Source of the DNA: a cf. Phormidesmis sp. LEGE 11477
GTDB taxonomy: Bacteria > Cyanobacteriota > Cyanobacteriia > Phormidesmidales > Phormidesmidaceae
Reading direction: 5' to 3'
NCBI RefSeq assembly: GCF_015207105.1
Contig: NZ_JADEXO010000016.1
Coordinates: 1-64,000, forward strand
DNA length: 64,000 nt
This document shows, piece by piece, positions 45,902-54,612 of the stretch. The position numbers were made by a program, and so were the translations under genes. How positions within the stretch are numbered: the first letter of the stretch is position 1; the number at the start of each line of letters is the position of its first letter. The notes beneath the pieces are model-generated. The model was not told the origin of the DNA and did not search any database. It saw nothing but the letters and a program-made list of their open reading frames with translations.

Positions 45902-46441
45902 ATGGCAATTTCATCTGCCGTTATTACGCCATTCGGCCAAGTTGCTGACAACCCAATTCTGCTAGAAAAGTCTGTCACCGAACCGGTGTGTGAAGGGCTA
46001 AATGTTGCGCTAGCTAGTATTCAAGGGCTCTACATTCAGTATCAAAAGCATCACTTTGTTGTAGAAGGCGCAGAGTTTCTACAGCTACATAATTTCTTCG
46101 AAGAAGGCTACACTGCGACTAGAGAGCATGTGCATGACATCGGCGAGCGGTTAGACGGATTAGGAGGCGTTCCTGTCGCCAGCTACGCAAAACTAGCTGA
46201 AATCTGCTGCTTTGAGCAAGAGCCCGATGGCATCTTTGGCTGCCGTCAGATGGTAGTCAATGACCTAAAAGCTGAGCAGGAGATCATTAAGGTGCTGCGC
46301 CGCAATGCAGCTCAGGCTGAGAGCTTAGGTGATAGAGCAACTCGCTACCTCTACGAGGGCATTCTTCTAAAAACAGAAGAGCGTGCCTACCACCTCGATC
46401 ACTTCCTAGCGCCTGATACACTCATCAACTTCTTAAACTAG
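45902..46441 (+). CDS. dps: Dps family ferroxidase/DNA-protection protein
   Basis: 179 residues. Ferroxidase-site residues are in [46 protein letters not shown], the conserved Dps block, though the usual tryptophan after the first histidine is a second histidine. The C-terminus lacks a Lys-rich tail. It oxidises and stores iron in a dodecamer and protects DNA from hydroxyl radicals. Sits in a cluster with isiB, a Crp/Fnr regulator and two Fur genes. Confidence 0.92.
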   Translation: MAISSAVITPFGQVADNPILLEKSVTEPVCEGLNVALASIQGLYIQYQKHHFVVEGAEFLQLHNFFEEGYTATREHVHDIGERLDGLGGVPVASYAKLAEICCFEQEPDGIFGCRQMVVNDLKAEQEIIKVLRRNAAQAESLGDRATRYLYEGILLKTEERAYHLDHFLAPDTLINFLN

Positions 46442-47084
46442 AACGGCAGAAATCACGAGTTTGTGCTAGTGATTTGAGAATCTCCTTGACTGTAAGTTAT
46501 CTGACTACAAATGCTCTTCCAGGTAGGCATACCCGAGCTGAAAGCATTTTAATTAGTCACTTTGAACAGTCTTCTGAAAATCTAAAGCTCGAATCTACAG
46601 ATCATCGAATCAAACAACATAGCAGAGGTCTTGGGAAAAGGCTTCTGCTTTTTTTATTTCTAGGTTTAAACAGGCTCCTATGAAAGGGAATTTAGAAATC
46701 TCCAAAAGCGTAGTGAGCAACTAAAAAACAACAACATAATCACAGATAAAACTTCGTAAGGGGATTGCCACAAGGGCGAAGTCCCAACGTTACAGCGCTC
46801 TTTATCATGGAATATTGCCATTGATATGGTTATACAATCAATTGACAATCAATGTCAAGAATATAATTCAGGAAATATAAGACCTATTTGATATCTTTAC
46901 GCTCTGCGACAGCAACCTACATTACCTGTATTCGATAGATATCTGATTCCAATCCAGTAGATTAGAGCGCAGAGTGAAGCCACAAAGCATAGTCACAAAG
47001 ATTTTGATCTGCAAAGAATGATTATCCTTGCCGGGTAGTATTTTTCTGTTAGTAGGTGTCTACTCGCGGTTTAGGGAATAGGGC
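46442..47084. other. Intergenic region between dps and the Crp/Fnr gene
   Basis: About 640 bp with convergent flanking genes. Contains the dps terminator candidate at 46621-46656. A 69-codon frame at 46474-46683 ends in the terminator and is not credible. Confidence 0.5.
46621..46656 (+). terminator. Probable terminator downstream of dps
   Basis: AGCAGA (46621-46626) with TCTGCT (46644-46649) closing a larger imperfect stem, followed by eight T. Confidence 0.65.
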
Positions 47085-47744
47085 TTATCTGTAATGACTG
47101 CTGAGTGAAACATAGCACTGCTCGAAGGTTGCTTGAGACACCAGCCTTTCCTGGGAATTCCAGACAATATGACGTTTTCGCTCTAAGGTCTTGAGCAGTC
47201 GGGTTACTGTTACTCTAGTGATCCCGATGGACTCTGCAATTTCTTGATGAGTCAGCTTCAGGCTGATCTGACGACTATTTTTTACAGCATGGCCAAAGCG
47301 TTCTGCTAGCCAGCAAATTAGCTGTAGCAAGCGCTGTTCGGCCTGCTTGCAGTGGGCGATTCTCAGTAGCGTATGGGACTGTCGAACTTGCAGCAGCAGC
47401 GTCTCTCGAGACAATCTATAGCCTACATCTAGGTACTCAGCCTCTACAGTTGTCAAGCACTGGGCGATGTAGGGATAAGTTTGAGAAATTGGATAGCCAA
47501 TGATGTCTCCTACGGTCCAGAATCCAGTGGGTACAGGCTCCCCTTGAGAGTCGCAGGTCAGCGTGCGAATGTATCCCCGATGAATCTTCCACAGGCTATG
47601 GTTTACAAAGTTTAGCTGCTCTTGACGTTTGAATCTAACTAGGCGTGGGGAAAGCAGTTGAGCCGAGTTATCGATCGAACCAAAGTGAGAATGAATAGAT
47701 GAGATCTTTTGGCCGTGAGGTAGTCGAGGTGCGGTTTTGAGCAT
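47085..47744 (-). CDS. Crp/Fnr-family regulator, IdiB-like
   Basis: 219 residues. N-terminal cupin-like half without the cAMP-binding PRAA motif; C-terminal winged helix LTHQEIAESIGITRVTVTRLLKTLERKRHI. The size and neighbourhood (dps nearby, iron genes) fit IdiB, the Crp/Fnr activator of iron-limitation genes in Synechococcus elongatus; this identification is by context. It follows the hydrolase gene by 36 bp on the same strand, presumably in one operon. Confidence 0.82.
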   Translation of the reverse strand: MLKTAPRLPHGQKISSIHSHFGSIDNSAQLLSPRLVRFKRQEQLNFVNHSLWKIHRGYIRTLTCDSQGEPVPTGFWTVGDIIGYPISQTYPYIAQCLTTVEAEYLDVGYRLSRETLLLQVRQSHTLLRIAHCKQAEQRLLQLICWLAERFGHAVKNSRQISLKLTHQEIAESIGITRVTVTRLLKTLERKRHIVWNSQERLVSQATFEQCYVSLSSHYR

Positions 47745-47780
47745 AGGTAGCTGACCGGGTCATTTTAAATAGCGTTTGGC

Positions 47781-48671
47781 TTATTGGCGAGTACATGAGT
47801 GACGAGTGATAGAACAACTTTCTGCGGCAAGATCTCCTGGAATCTGTTCTCGGAGGCGCGTTACCTGTGTCGTGGAACTATCAGTTCTTGAACTATCAGT
47901 TCTTGAACTATCAGATTGATCGGCTCTTAGAGTAGCCAGCTGATCAGGAAGCTGAGCCCAATAGTTGCTGATGATTTTGGCAACGCTCTGGCAGTGATGA
48001 AAGTGGAAGAAGTATCGACCTTCAGGGCAGCGCCAAAGCAAATCGTCCGACTTTAGCCACTTTTGCCAAGGGTGAGCTCGATAGGGAACTGTGATCTCGT
48101 CTTCGGCCCCGTTGCAGATCAAAAGAGGAACCTCTGCTCCACCCGATTCGATATGGATGCTATCGGTCAAGGAATGGAGGGTCAAATTACTGTCCAAGTC
48201 TTTGGCCAGTAGATGGGTAAGCGCTGTGGCAAATCTAGGGGCCTGCTCGCCAAACAGCAGTCGGACGAGCTGACCTAGGATGATTTCACGACTACAGGGG
48301 ATTAGCCGCCTAAGTGCGTAGTAATGCGCCTGCCAGTTGATGGCGGGCGCAGCACCAACCGAGAGCAGCGTCAGTGAAGCAACATGTTGCGGATACTGCC
48401 GGGCATAGAGTAAGCCGATTGCACCACTGACTCCGTGGCCCATTAAGTGGACTTTGGGCGCAGGCTGACCGTTTGATTGGAGCGGACGCGATCGCAGATA
48501 CTCATGCAGCGACTCGACCACAGCCGCCGCCGAACAGGGCTCGTCGATCGTTTGGCAATACTGCCAGCGCCGCACATTTCTGCCCTTGGACAGTCGACTC
48601 AACAGCCGCTGATCAAAACATTTGAGATGTGGGCTCACAGACAACCATAGCGCCTCGGTCTTTCGATGCAT
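47781..48671 (-). CDS. Alpha/beta-hydrolase fold protein, altered nucleophile
   Basis: About 296 residues from the ATG at 48671 (MHRKTEALW), which has an AAGGAGA site in front. The nucleophile elbow reads HLMGHGVSGAIG, so the position of the usual Ser in G-x-S-x-G is a Gly. The acid region (ICNGAEDEITVPYRA) and histidines (HFHHCQ) are recognisable. The end carries repeats of SSRTD from a 15-bp DNA duplication at about 47881-47915. It may be non-catalytic or use another residue. First gene in the operon with the Crp/Fnr regulator. Confidence 0.78.
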   Translation of the reverse strand: MHRKTEALWLSVSPHLKCFDQRLLSRLSKGRNVRRWQYCQTIDEPCSAAAVVESLHEYLRSRPLQSNGQPAPKVHLMGHGVSGAIGLLYARQYPQHVASLTLLSVGAAPAINWQAHYYALRRLIPCSREIILGQLVRLLFGEQAPRFATALTHLLAKDLDSNLTLHSLTDSIHIESGGAEVPLLICNGAEDEITVPYRAHPWQKWLKSDDLLWRCPEGRYFFHFHHCQSVAKIISNYWAQLPDQLATLRADQSDSSRTDSSRTDSSTTQVTRLREQIPGDLAAESCSITRHSCTRQ

Positions 48672-48691
48672 GGGTCTATCTCCTTGTTGAG

Positions 48692-48703
48692 AGTAATACT
48701 CAA
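48692..48703 (-). promoter_or_regulatory. Shared 12-bp motif AGTAATACTCAA (copy 2)
   Basis: Reads TTGAGTATTACT towards the hydrolase gene, 20 bp before its start; the longer GAGTAATACTC (48691-48701) is a perfect palindrome. Identical to 42079-42090. Confidence 0.45.
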
Positions 48704-48968
48704 TAAACAATTACAAGAAGTATAGCTTACTATTTAATTATCAAGAAAAGTTCTCATTAGCTAGACGGAATATTCTCTGCGTTCCGCCTGGCATCAGGGC
48801 TTTTGGTCTCAGTAAAGCGTAAAGGCAAAAGATCGCTAGTGCTACAGCTTGCCCAAGGATGAATTCTTACTATTGATACCAGCTATCAGCAATCTCCGAG
48901 GGCAGTTCGAACAGCCAGCAAGAGATAAAAGCTGTATAAGCTAACATATGCGCGTTCTTGGGGCTGAA

Positions 48969-49448
48969 TTATGACCTTCGATGCTGTGTCGTGCAGTTTT
49001 CACAGATTCCATACAGCGTTAACTGACAGTCAAGCACATGGTAGCCTGCTGACTTTGCCGTTTTTTCGCCGATTTGCGAGACCGAATTTTCGGCAAACTC
49101 TATCGTCTGATTGCAATGCACGCACACAATGTGGTGGTGGTCTCGCAGAGGGCGGTTGAGTTCGTAGTGCTTGTGTCCTTCAGCTAGTTCTAGTTCGCGT
49201 AGCAATCCCATATAAACCATCAGGTGTAGTGTGCGATAGACCGTAGAGAGACTGATGCGCTCTCCGTCTTCTTCCAAAAGGGTGTGCAAGTCCTCGGCGC
49301 TAAGATGTTCACCCTGCGTCAGCTCCATAAATATGCTCAAAACTTTTTTTCTTTGGGGGGTTGAGCGATACCCCCTTGCATTCAATTCTTCCTTGAGGGC
49401 TGCATCCGACAAAAAAGGCATGACCAATCCGCCTGAACTAGTAATCAT
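48969..49448 (-). CDS. Fur-family regulator (paralogue)
   Basis: 159 residues from the first ATG (or 150 from the ATG at 49421). Fur winged helix RGYRSTPQRKKVLSIF, LSLSTVYRTLHLMV, metal site DHHHIVCVHCNQTIEF and a terminal CENC. About 60 percent similar by eye to the neighbouring Fur gene but clearly diverged. Which metal or signal it senses (iron, zinc or peroxide) cannot be told by reading. Confidence 0.88.
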   Translation of the reverse strand: MITSSGGLVMPFLSDAALKEELNARGYRSTPQRKKVLSIFMELTQGEHLSAEDLHTLLEEDGERISLSTVYRTLHLMVYMGLLRELELAEGHKHYELNRPLRDHHHIVCVHCNQTIEFAENSVSQIGEKTAKSAGYHVLDCQLTLYGICENCTTQHRRS

Positions 49449-49452
49449 TCTT
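49434..49452 (-). promoter_or_regulatory. Candidate Fur box at a Fur start codon
   Basis: TAATCATTCTT core; eleven of nineteen positions match the consensus by my count. It overlaps the first ATG of the Fur paralogue, suggesting self-control. Confidence 0.35.
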
Positions 49453-49855
49453 ATTTAGGATGACGCAAAAGGTCAAGTCATTGATAGTTATTTAGGCGAT
49501 GAAATCGCCACATTTCATTGTTGCCGACACCAGTCTTTCAAATAATAGCTGTACTTTTATCGGCTAAGTCTCGCTTGATAAGAGGTGTTCAGCTATTTTC
49601 ATTGAAATATCAATGAGAAGCTTCAGTCACCCTCTAATAATTTTATGGATATCAGATGCCATACGTAGTCGAGGGAAACTAGCAACTAAATTAGAGGATA
49701 AATTAGAATAGCTATCGGTAACTGACACAAAAATAGACTCTTGCTAATAAAAAGGCCCTGCGACAGAAGGCGATCTCTGTACAGGGCTGCTTTCGGATAT
49801 TGATTCTCTTGGCCAAGTGAATAGGCGTTTCTATGATGTGGTGCTTTGGCGATCG
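49449..49855. other. Intergenic region between the two Fur genes
   Basis: About 400 bp; contains the terminator of the upstream Fur gene and the putative promoter of the downstream one. No gene recognised. Confidence 0.5.
49747..49787 (-). terminator. Terminator of the upstream Fur gene
   Basis: Reading leftwards, GCCCTG (49787-49782) pairs with CAGGGC (49760-49755) with further inner pairing CAGA/TCTG, then CTTTTTATT. Confidence 0.7.
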
Positions 49856-50311
49856 CTAGATTGGCAGAATAGAACGCTGGCAGGTAGGACAGACGGCATG
49901 AATAGAGAGCTGGCAGTCCAAAAGCTGGTAGCCAGATTTTTGAGCTGTTTTAGCCCCTACTTTTAGAACAGAATCGTTTTTGAATTCGATCGTCTTGTTG
50001 CAGCGCACACAGATCAAATGATGATGATGATGAGGGGCAGGTCGATTGATTTCGTAGCGCTTTTGATCTTCAGCCAGCTCTAGCTCTCGCAAAATGCCCA
50101 TGCGAGCCATTAGCTTCAAATTGCGATATATCGTCGAAAGGCCAATAGGATCACCTTCTTCTCTGAGTAGGTCGCGCAAATCTTCAGCGCTCAGGTGCCG
50201 CCCCTCCGGCAAATTCTGAAACGTTCTGAGAATGGTTTCACGCTGAGGGGTCATGCGCCACCCACGTTCGTGCAGCTCGGCTTTTAAGGCAGTTGGTGTG
50301 TATGCAACCAT
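49856..50311 (-). CDS. fur: Fur (FurA-like ferric uptake regulator)
   Basis: 151 residues. VAYTPTALKAELHERGWRMTPQRETIL and the HHHHHLICVRCNKTIEFKNDSVLKVGAKTA block closely resemble cyanobacterial FurA; C-terminal CPTC. Represses iron-acquisition genes when iron is plentiful. The more conserved of the two Fur-family genes here. Confidence 0.92.
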   Translation of the reverse strand: MVAYTPTALKAELHERGWRMTPQRETILRTFQNLPEGRHLSAEDLRDLLREEGDPIGLSTIYRNLKLMARMGILRELELAEDQKRYEINRPAPHHHHHLICVRCNKTIEFKNDSVLKVGAKTAQKSGYQLLDCQLSIHAVCPTCQRSILPI

Positions 50312-50705
50312 GACTCAGACCGTCCTTAGAGAGAATCAATAACGTCTAACTAATGAGAATAATAGCGAATCGACGGCGTATTTGCAACAATAGTAGCTTA
50401 TTGAGAAATACACCTAAATAGGATTGTCGTCGATTACCTTTAGATAACTGTAGGACCCCTCGATTTCGCTGAAGCCAGAGGATTTTCCTACAAAAGATCC
50501 CTTAGGAAGGAGTACTAAGTATTTGTTTAGGATTGTTAACATAGCCACTTTGTAGGCCATCTAATAGGAGCCTGTTTCAACTGAAGGGGCGGTACTGAAA
50601 GGACAGTGCAATCATAGGCTAGCTTTCCTAGATTGGTGACGCGATCGGGCCAGACCGATGGATAGCTGTGACCTAGACTGTTAATAGCTGCCTTTTGCCT
50701 AAAGC
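50312..50705. other. Divergent intergenic region, fur / iron permease
   Basis: 394 bp with a Fur-like box near fur. No gene recognised. Confidence 0.5.
50349..50367 (-). promoter_or_regulatory. Candidate Fur box upstream of fur
   Basis: Contains TAATGAGAATAAT; eleven of nineteen positions match the Fur consensus by my count, 38 bp before the start. Autoregulation is known for cyanobacterial furA. Confidence 0.45.
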
Positions 50706-52412
50706 ATGTCTCGTTTGCGCTTATTTTTGTCTTCACCCAAAGCTAACCTGCCCTCTAAACTTCGATCCAGACGATGGAAGGATGCCTTACCTAGCGGCTG
50801 GGCGATCGCAACTTGGATCACCGCTACGCTAGTATTCTTGCCGATACTCGTGGTGCTAGGCAGTATCTTTGCCGATACCGGCGATATCTGGGCTCACCTA
50901 GCAGAAACCGTTCTGACGACCTACATCACAAACTCTTTGATGCTGATGGTCGGGGTTGCGATTGGCGTGCTGACAGTCGGGGTTGGGACTGCCTGGCTAG
51001 TGACGATGTGTCAGTTCAGGGGAGGGCGAATTTTCGAGTGGGCGCTGCTGTTGCCCCTCGCTGCGCCAGCCTATTTATTAGCCTATACCTATACCGACTG
51101 GCTGGAATATTACGGCCCAGTTCAAACGGGGGTGCGATCGCTTTTTGGCTGGCAGGTAGCAGGAGACTATTGGTTTCCCAACGTCCGCTCTATCGGCGGG
51201 GCGATCATCATGTTTACCCTGACGCTTTATCCCTATGTCTATATGTTGGCTCGCGTCGCTTTTTTAGAGCAGTCCGTCTGCGCCCTCGAAGCTAGCCGCT
51301 CACTCGGATGTGGCCCCTGGCGCAGCTTCTTCAAAGTGGCCATGCCGTTAGCTCGCCCGGCAATTATGGCCGGACTGTCGCTAGCGCTGATGGAAACCCT
51401 GAACGACTTTGGCACGGTGCAGTATTTTAGTGTCCCGACCTTTACGACGGGCATCTATCGCACCTGGTTTGGCATGGGAGAGCGGGTCGCTGCCGCTCAG
51501 CTATCGGCGATGCTAATGCTGTTCGTGCTGGCGCTAATTTTGTTAGAGCGGTGGTCTAGAAGACAGGCAAAGTATTACCAGGCCAGCAATAGTATGCAAA
51601 CGCCGACGGTCTATCGGCTGACCGGTGGGCGAGAGGCGCTGGCATTTCTGGCTTGTTTTCTACCGATTGGGCTGGGGCTGCTGCTGCCAGGGGGGCTGCT
51701 GGTGCGGCTGGTACAGAAGAACTGGGAAGGCGCGCTGGATAATCGCTTTGGTGAGCTATCGGCCAACAGCTTGATGCTGTCGGGTCTAACCGCTGCGATC
51801 GCGCTGATGCTCTCGTTGGTGCTGGCCTATGGTCAACGGCTGGGCGGTAGTGGGCCTATTCGTCTGGGCGTGAGGCTTTCGGCTATGGGCTATGGCATTC
51901 CAGGGGCAGTGATTGCGGTAGGCATCTTGATTCCGGTGACGAGCTTGGATAAGGCGATCGCCGCCTGGGCAAAGTCCGCTTTGAATATCTCTCCAGGTCT
52001 GCTGCTTAGTGGCACTATCACAGCGCTAGTCTTCGCCTATCTTGTTCGCTTTCTGGCTGTCGCGCTCAGCTCGGTCGAATCTGGCTTAGACAAAATTCAG
52101 CCCAATTTAGACAACGCTGCTCGCAGTTTAGGCTACTCGCCGACTAAGACATTGATCAAAATACATACGCCGCTGATGACTAGCAGCTTACTAACAGCGG
52201 TCATGCTCGTGTTTGTCGATGTGATGAAAGAGCTGCCAGCGACACTGGTCATGCGTCCGTTTAACTTTGATACGTTGGCAGTGCGAGTGTATCAGTATGC
52301 TTCTGATGAACGCCTAAGAGAAGCCGCCGCACCAGCACTGACTATTCTCCTTGTCGGCCTGCTGCCAGTAGTCTTCCTCAGCTGGCAGATCAGCCACAGC
52401 CGCCGCCAGTAA
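50706..52412 (+). CDS. futB: Fe3+ ABC transporter permease (FutB/FbpB type)
   Basis: 568 residues, about twelve membrane segments: two fused copies of the permease domain, as in FbpB/FutB. Two EAA loops: ALEASRSLGCGPWRSFFKVAMPLARPAI and LDNAARSLGYSPTKTLIKIHTPLM. Imports ferric iron delivered by a periplasmic FutA protein. No FutA or FutC gene is adjacent, so the transporter is split on the chromosome, as in Synechocystis. Confidence 0.88.
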   Translation: MSRLRLFLSSPKANLPSKLRSRRWKDALPSGWAIATWITATLVFLPILVVLGSIFADTGDIWAHLAETVLTTYITNSLMLMVGVAIGVLTVGVGTAWLVTMCQFRGGRIFEWALLLPLAAPAYLLAYTYTDWLEYYGPVQTGVRSLFGWQVAGDYWFPNVRSIGGAIIMFTLTLYPYVYMLARVAFLEQSVCALEASRSLGCGPWRSFFKVAMPLARPAIMAGLSLALMETLNDFGTVQYFSVPTFTTGIYRTWFGMGERVAAAQLSAMLMLFVLALILLERWSRRQAKYYQASNSMQTPTVYRLTGGREALAFLACFLPIGLGLLLPGGLLVRLVQKNWEGALDNRFGELSANSLMLSGLTAAIALMLSLVLAYGQRLGGSGPIRLGVRLSAMGYGIPGAVIAVGILIPVTSLDKAIAAWAKSALNISPGLLLSGTITALVFAYLVRFLAVALSSVESGLDKIQPNLDNAARSLGYSPTKTLIKIHTPLMTSSLLTAVMLVFVDVMKELPATLVMRPFNFDTLAVRVYQYASDERLREAAAPALTILLVGLLPVVFLSWQISHSRRQ

Positions 52413-52476
52413 AACCAGCTAGCTGTAAAAATTTGCAGCCAAATACTCACCCGCTTTTTTGAACATTTTTTTGATC

Positions 52477-53481
52477 ATGGTCAAATCTTCTGTGTCTGCC
52501 CCGCCAACAGATCTCAAGCAGCCGCTGCATCCCCTGAAAAATCCGGTGGCATGGCTGCGGGCTTTCTGGCAGTTTTCTCGTCCGCATACCATCGTTGGCA
52601 CTAGTCTTAGCACGCTCGCACTGTTGCTAATTGCGATCGCGCCCTCTAGTTCTGCGTCTTCGTCTTTTCCATCAACAGCCGCAATCATTACTAGCTGGCT
52701 ACTCGCCTGGATCGCCTGTCTGGGTGGGAATGTCTATATTGTTGGGCTCAACCAGGTAGAAGATATCGCCATCGATCGGATCAACAAACCCCATTTGCCG
52801 ATCGCGTCGGGCGAATTTACCAAGCGACACGCGCAGAAGCTAGTGGGTTTGACTGGGGCGATCGCAATTGCCCTAGCCCTGATCTCACAAAATATCTATC
52901 TGATGCTGACGATTGGCCTTAGCCTAGTGATTGGCACTTGCTATTCCCTACCCCCGATTCGGCTAAAACGCTTCCCTTTTTGGGCCTCGTTTTGCATCTT
53001 GGTAGTGCGAGGCGCGATTGTGAATTTGGGGCTATATCTTTACTTTGCCACACAGCTAGGGTTAGGAGCGACAGTGCCTGCTCGGGTATGGGCACTCACC
53101 TTGTTTGTCTTGGTCTTTAGCTTTGCGATCGCCATCTTCAAAGACATTCCCGATCTAGAAGGCGATCGTCAGTTCAATATCTCTACCTATACCTTGCAGC
53201 TAGGCCAGAAAAAAGTCTTCAATCTCGCTCGCTGGGTGCTCACTGCCTGCTACGGCGGCTTGATCGTGGCCGCGCCTTTTCTGCCTGGTATCAATGCGCT
53301 ATTTCTAATCACTGCTCAGAGCATCGGCATTCTCTCTTTTTGGTGGCTCAGCCGCCGAGTAGATCTCGATCCGACCCCCGTCCAAAAAGATATTTCTTAT
53401 CCAGCCTTCTACCAGTTCATCTGGAAACTTTTCTTCGTAGAATATCTCATCTTTCCGCTGGCCTGCTGGCTCGCTGGCTAA
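52477..53481 (+). CDS. hpt: Homogentisate phytyltransferase
   Basis: 334 residues from ATG 52477 (open from a TTG at 52459). UbiA-type prenyltransferase with about nine membrane helices and two Asp motifs, NQVEDIAIDRINKPHLPIASG and KDIPDLEGDRQFNI. Joins homogentisate and phytyl diphosphate, the committed step to tocopherol. FSRPHTIVGTSLS is the N-terminal family block. Confidence 0.9.
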   Translation: MVKSSVSAPPTDLKQPLHPLKNPVAWLRAFWQFSRPHTIVGTSLSTLALLLIAIAPSSSASSSFPSTAAIITSWLLAWIACLGGNVYIVGLNQVEDIAIDRINKPHLPIASGEFTKRHAQKLVGLTGAIAIALALISQNIYLMLTIGLSLVIGTCYSLPPIRLKRFPFWASFCILVVRGAIVNLGLYLYFATQLGLGATVPARVWALTLFVLVFSFAIAIFKDIPDLEGDRQFNISTYTLQLGQKKVFNLARWVLTACYGGLIVAAPFLPGINALFLITAQSIGILSFWWLSRRVDLDPTPVQKDISYPAFYQFIWKLFFVEYLIFPLACWLAG

Positions 53482-53547
53482 GGAATGAGAATTTAACAAC
53501 TGATTGAGCTTTCCAGCCACCCTACTCTGCGAGAAGGCTACGCCAAC

Positions 53548-53597
53548 GACTCCGCTCAAGGTTCGGTATCAGCCCTGTCCGATGGCTGAGCGGAGTC
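53548..53597. repeat. Inverted repeat between convergent genes
   Basis: GACTCCGCTCA (53548-53558) and TGAGCGGAGTC (53587-53597), 11 perfect pairs, 28-nt loop. GGAGTCGAAGTC-type sequences are common dispersed repeats in cyanobacteria; it may also end the hpt transcript. Confidence 0.55.
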
Positions 53598-53691
53598 GAA
53601 GTCAAAACCTGCCAGCGTATAGATGTACCTTTTATTTAATCCTCGATCCTAAGCCGGATTCTACTGTCAAAGCCTATGCTGTTTACCTTTG

Positions 53692-54600
53692 CTATTCAGC
53701 TTTAGCAGGCTGCAAAACTGTTCGTAGTCCCAGCAAGATCAATATCATACTGACGATCATCCAGGGCGTAACCGGTTCAGCAAAGAACAACCAGGCTAGC
53801 AAAGCCACCCAAACAGGTACGCCGCTGTAGACAATACTCGTAGATTTGGTCGGCCCGATGCGTCTGGTGCTGATAGTAAATAACAGATAGCCGATACCAG
53901 AAGCGCCAATGCCCATATACACCACACCCCAGATAGCGGGCGCAGAGAGCGTAGGCATCCCGGCTGTGCTTAATTCTGGCAGCACCAAAAGCGTAAGCTG
54001 AGCCACGCCAAAAAGTGCGCCGTAGTAGCTCATCGCTAGCCCGCTGTATCGCTGGCCCAAGTGCCGTAGCAAAATGGAATAGCAGGCCCAGCACAGAACT
54101 GCACACAGCATCAGCAAGTCGCCACTGTTGAACTGAAGCTGTAGTAGCGCACTGAGGTTGCCGTCGGTCAACAACACGAGGACACCTAAGATGGCGATCG
54201 CACCCCCTATATAGTTTTTGATTGCCAGCGTCTCTTGCAGAATTACCGCTGCTAGAAAGCCAGTCACAACCGGGTTAAATGCGTTGATAATGGCTGAGTT
54301 TGCAACCGCTGTGTAACGCAAGCTAGAAAAGAAAAAGAAGTGATAGCCGACAACGCCAGTACTCCCTAACAAAAACAAACAGATCTTATCTGCAATAGAC
54401 GCCGCGCCGATCCGTAGGCCAATATCTTTTCTTTGCCATACCAACAGGCCCAAAAATGCACTGGCAACGATATAGCGCAGCAGCGTAATCAGCAGCGGAC
54501 CCATTTCATCAGTTGTATACTTGCCAGCAACAAAGCTACCCGCAAATAGTAAGCTGGTCAGGATCGCTAACAAGCTTTGCCCCCATACGCTTTTCGTCAT
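53692..54600 (-). CDS. EamA-type DMT superfamily transporter
   Basis: About 302 residues from the ATG at 54600 (MTKSVWGQSLLAILTSLLFAGSFVAGKY). Ten membrane segments in two EamA halves; the second begins near LLMLCAVLCWACYSILLRHLGQRYS. Likely metabolite exporter of unknown substrate. The 41 codons before this ATG are not conserved in character and overlap the divergent HAD gene. Confidence 0.85.
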   Translation of the reverse strand: MTKSVWGQSLLAILTSLLFAGSFVAGKYTTDEMGPLLITLLRYIVASAFLGLLVWQRKDIGLRIGAASIADKICLFLLGSTGVVGYHFFFFSSLRYTAVANSAIINAFNPVVTGFLAAVILQETLAIKNYIGGAIAILGVLVLLTDGNLSALLQLQFNSGDLLMLCAVLCWACYSILLRHLGQRYSGLAMSYYGALFGVAQLTLLVLPELSTAGMPTLSAPAIWGVVYMGIGASGIGYLLFTISTRRIGPTKSTSIVYSGVPVWVALLAWLFFAEPVTPWMIVSMILILLGLRTVLQPAKAE

Positions 54601-54612
54601 TAGGTGAATCCT

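Noticed and set aside
46474-46683. 69-codon frame after dps
   Set aside because: The end of the frame is the probable dps terminator, giving a poly-Leu/Phe tail.
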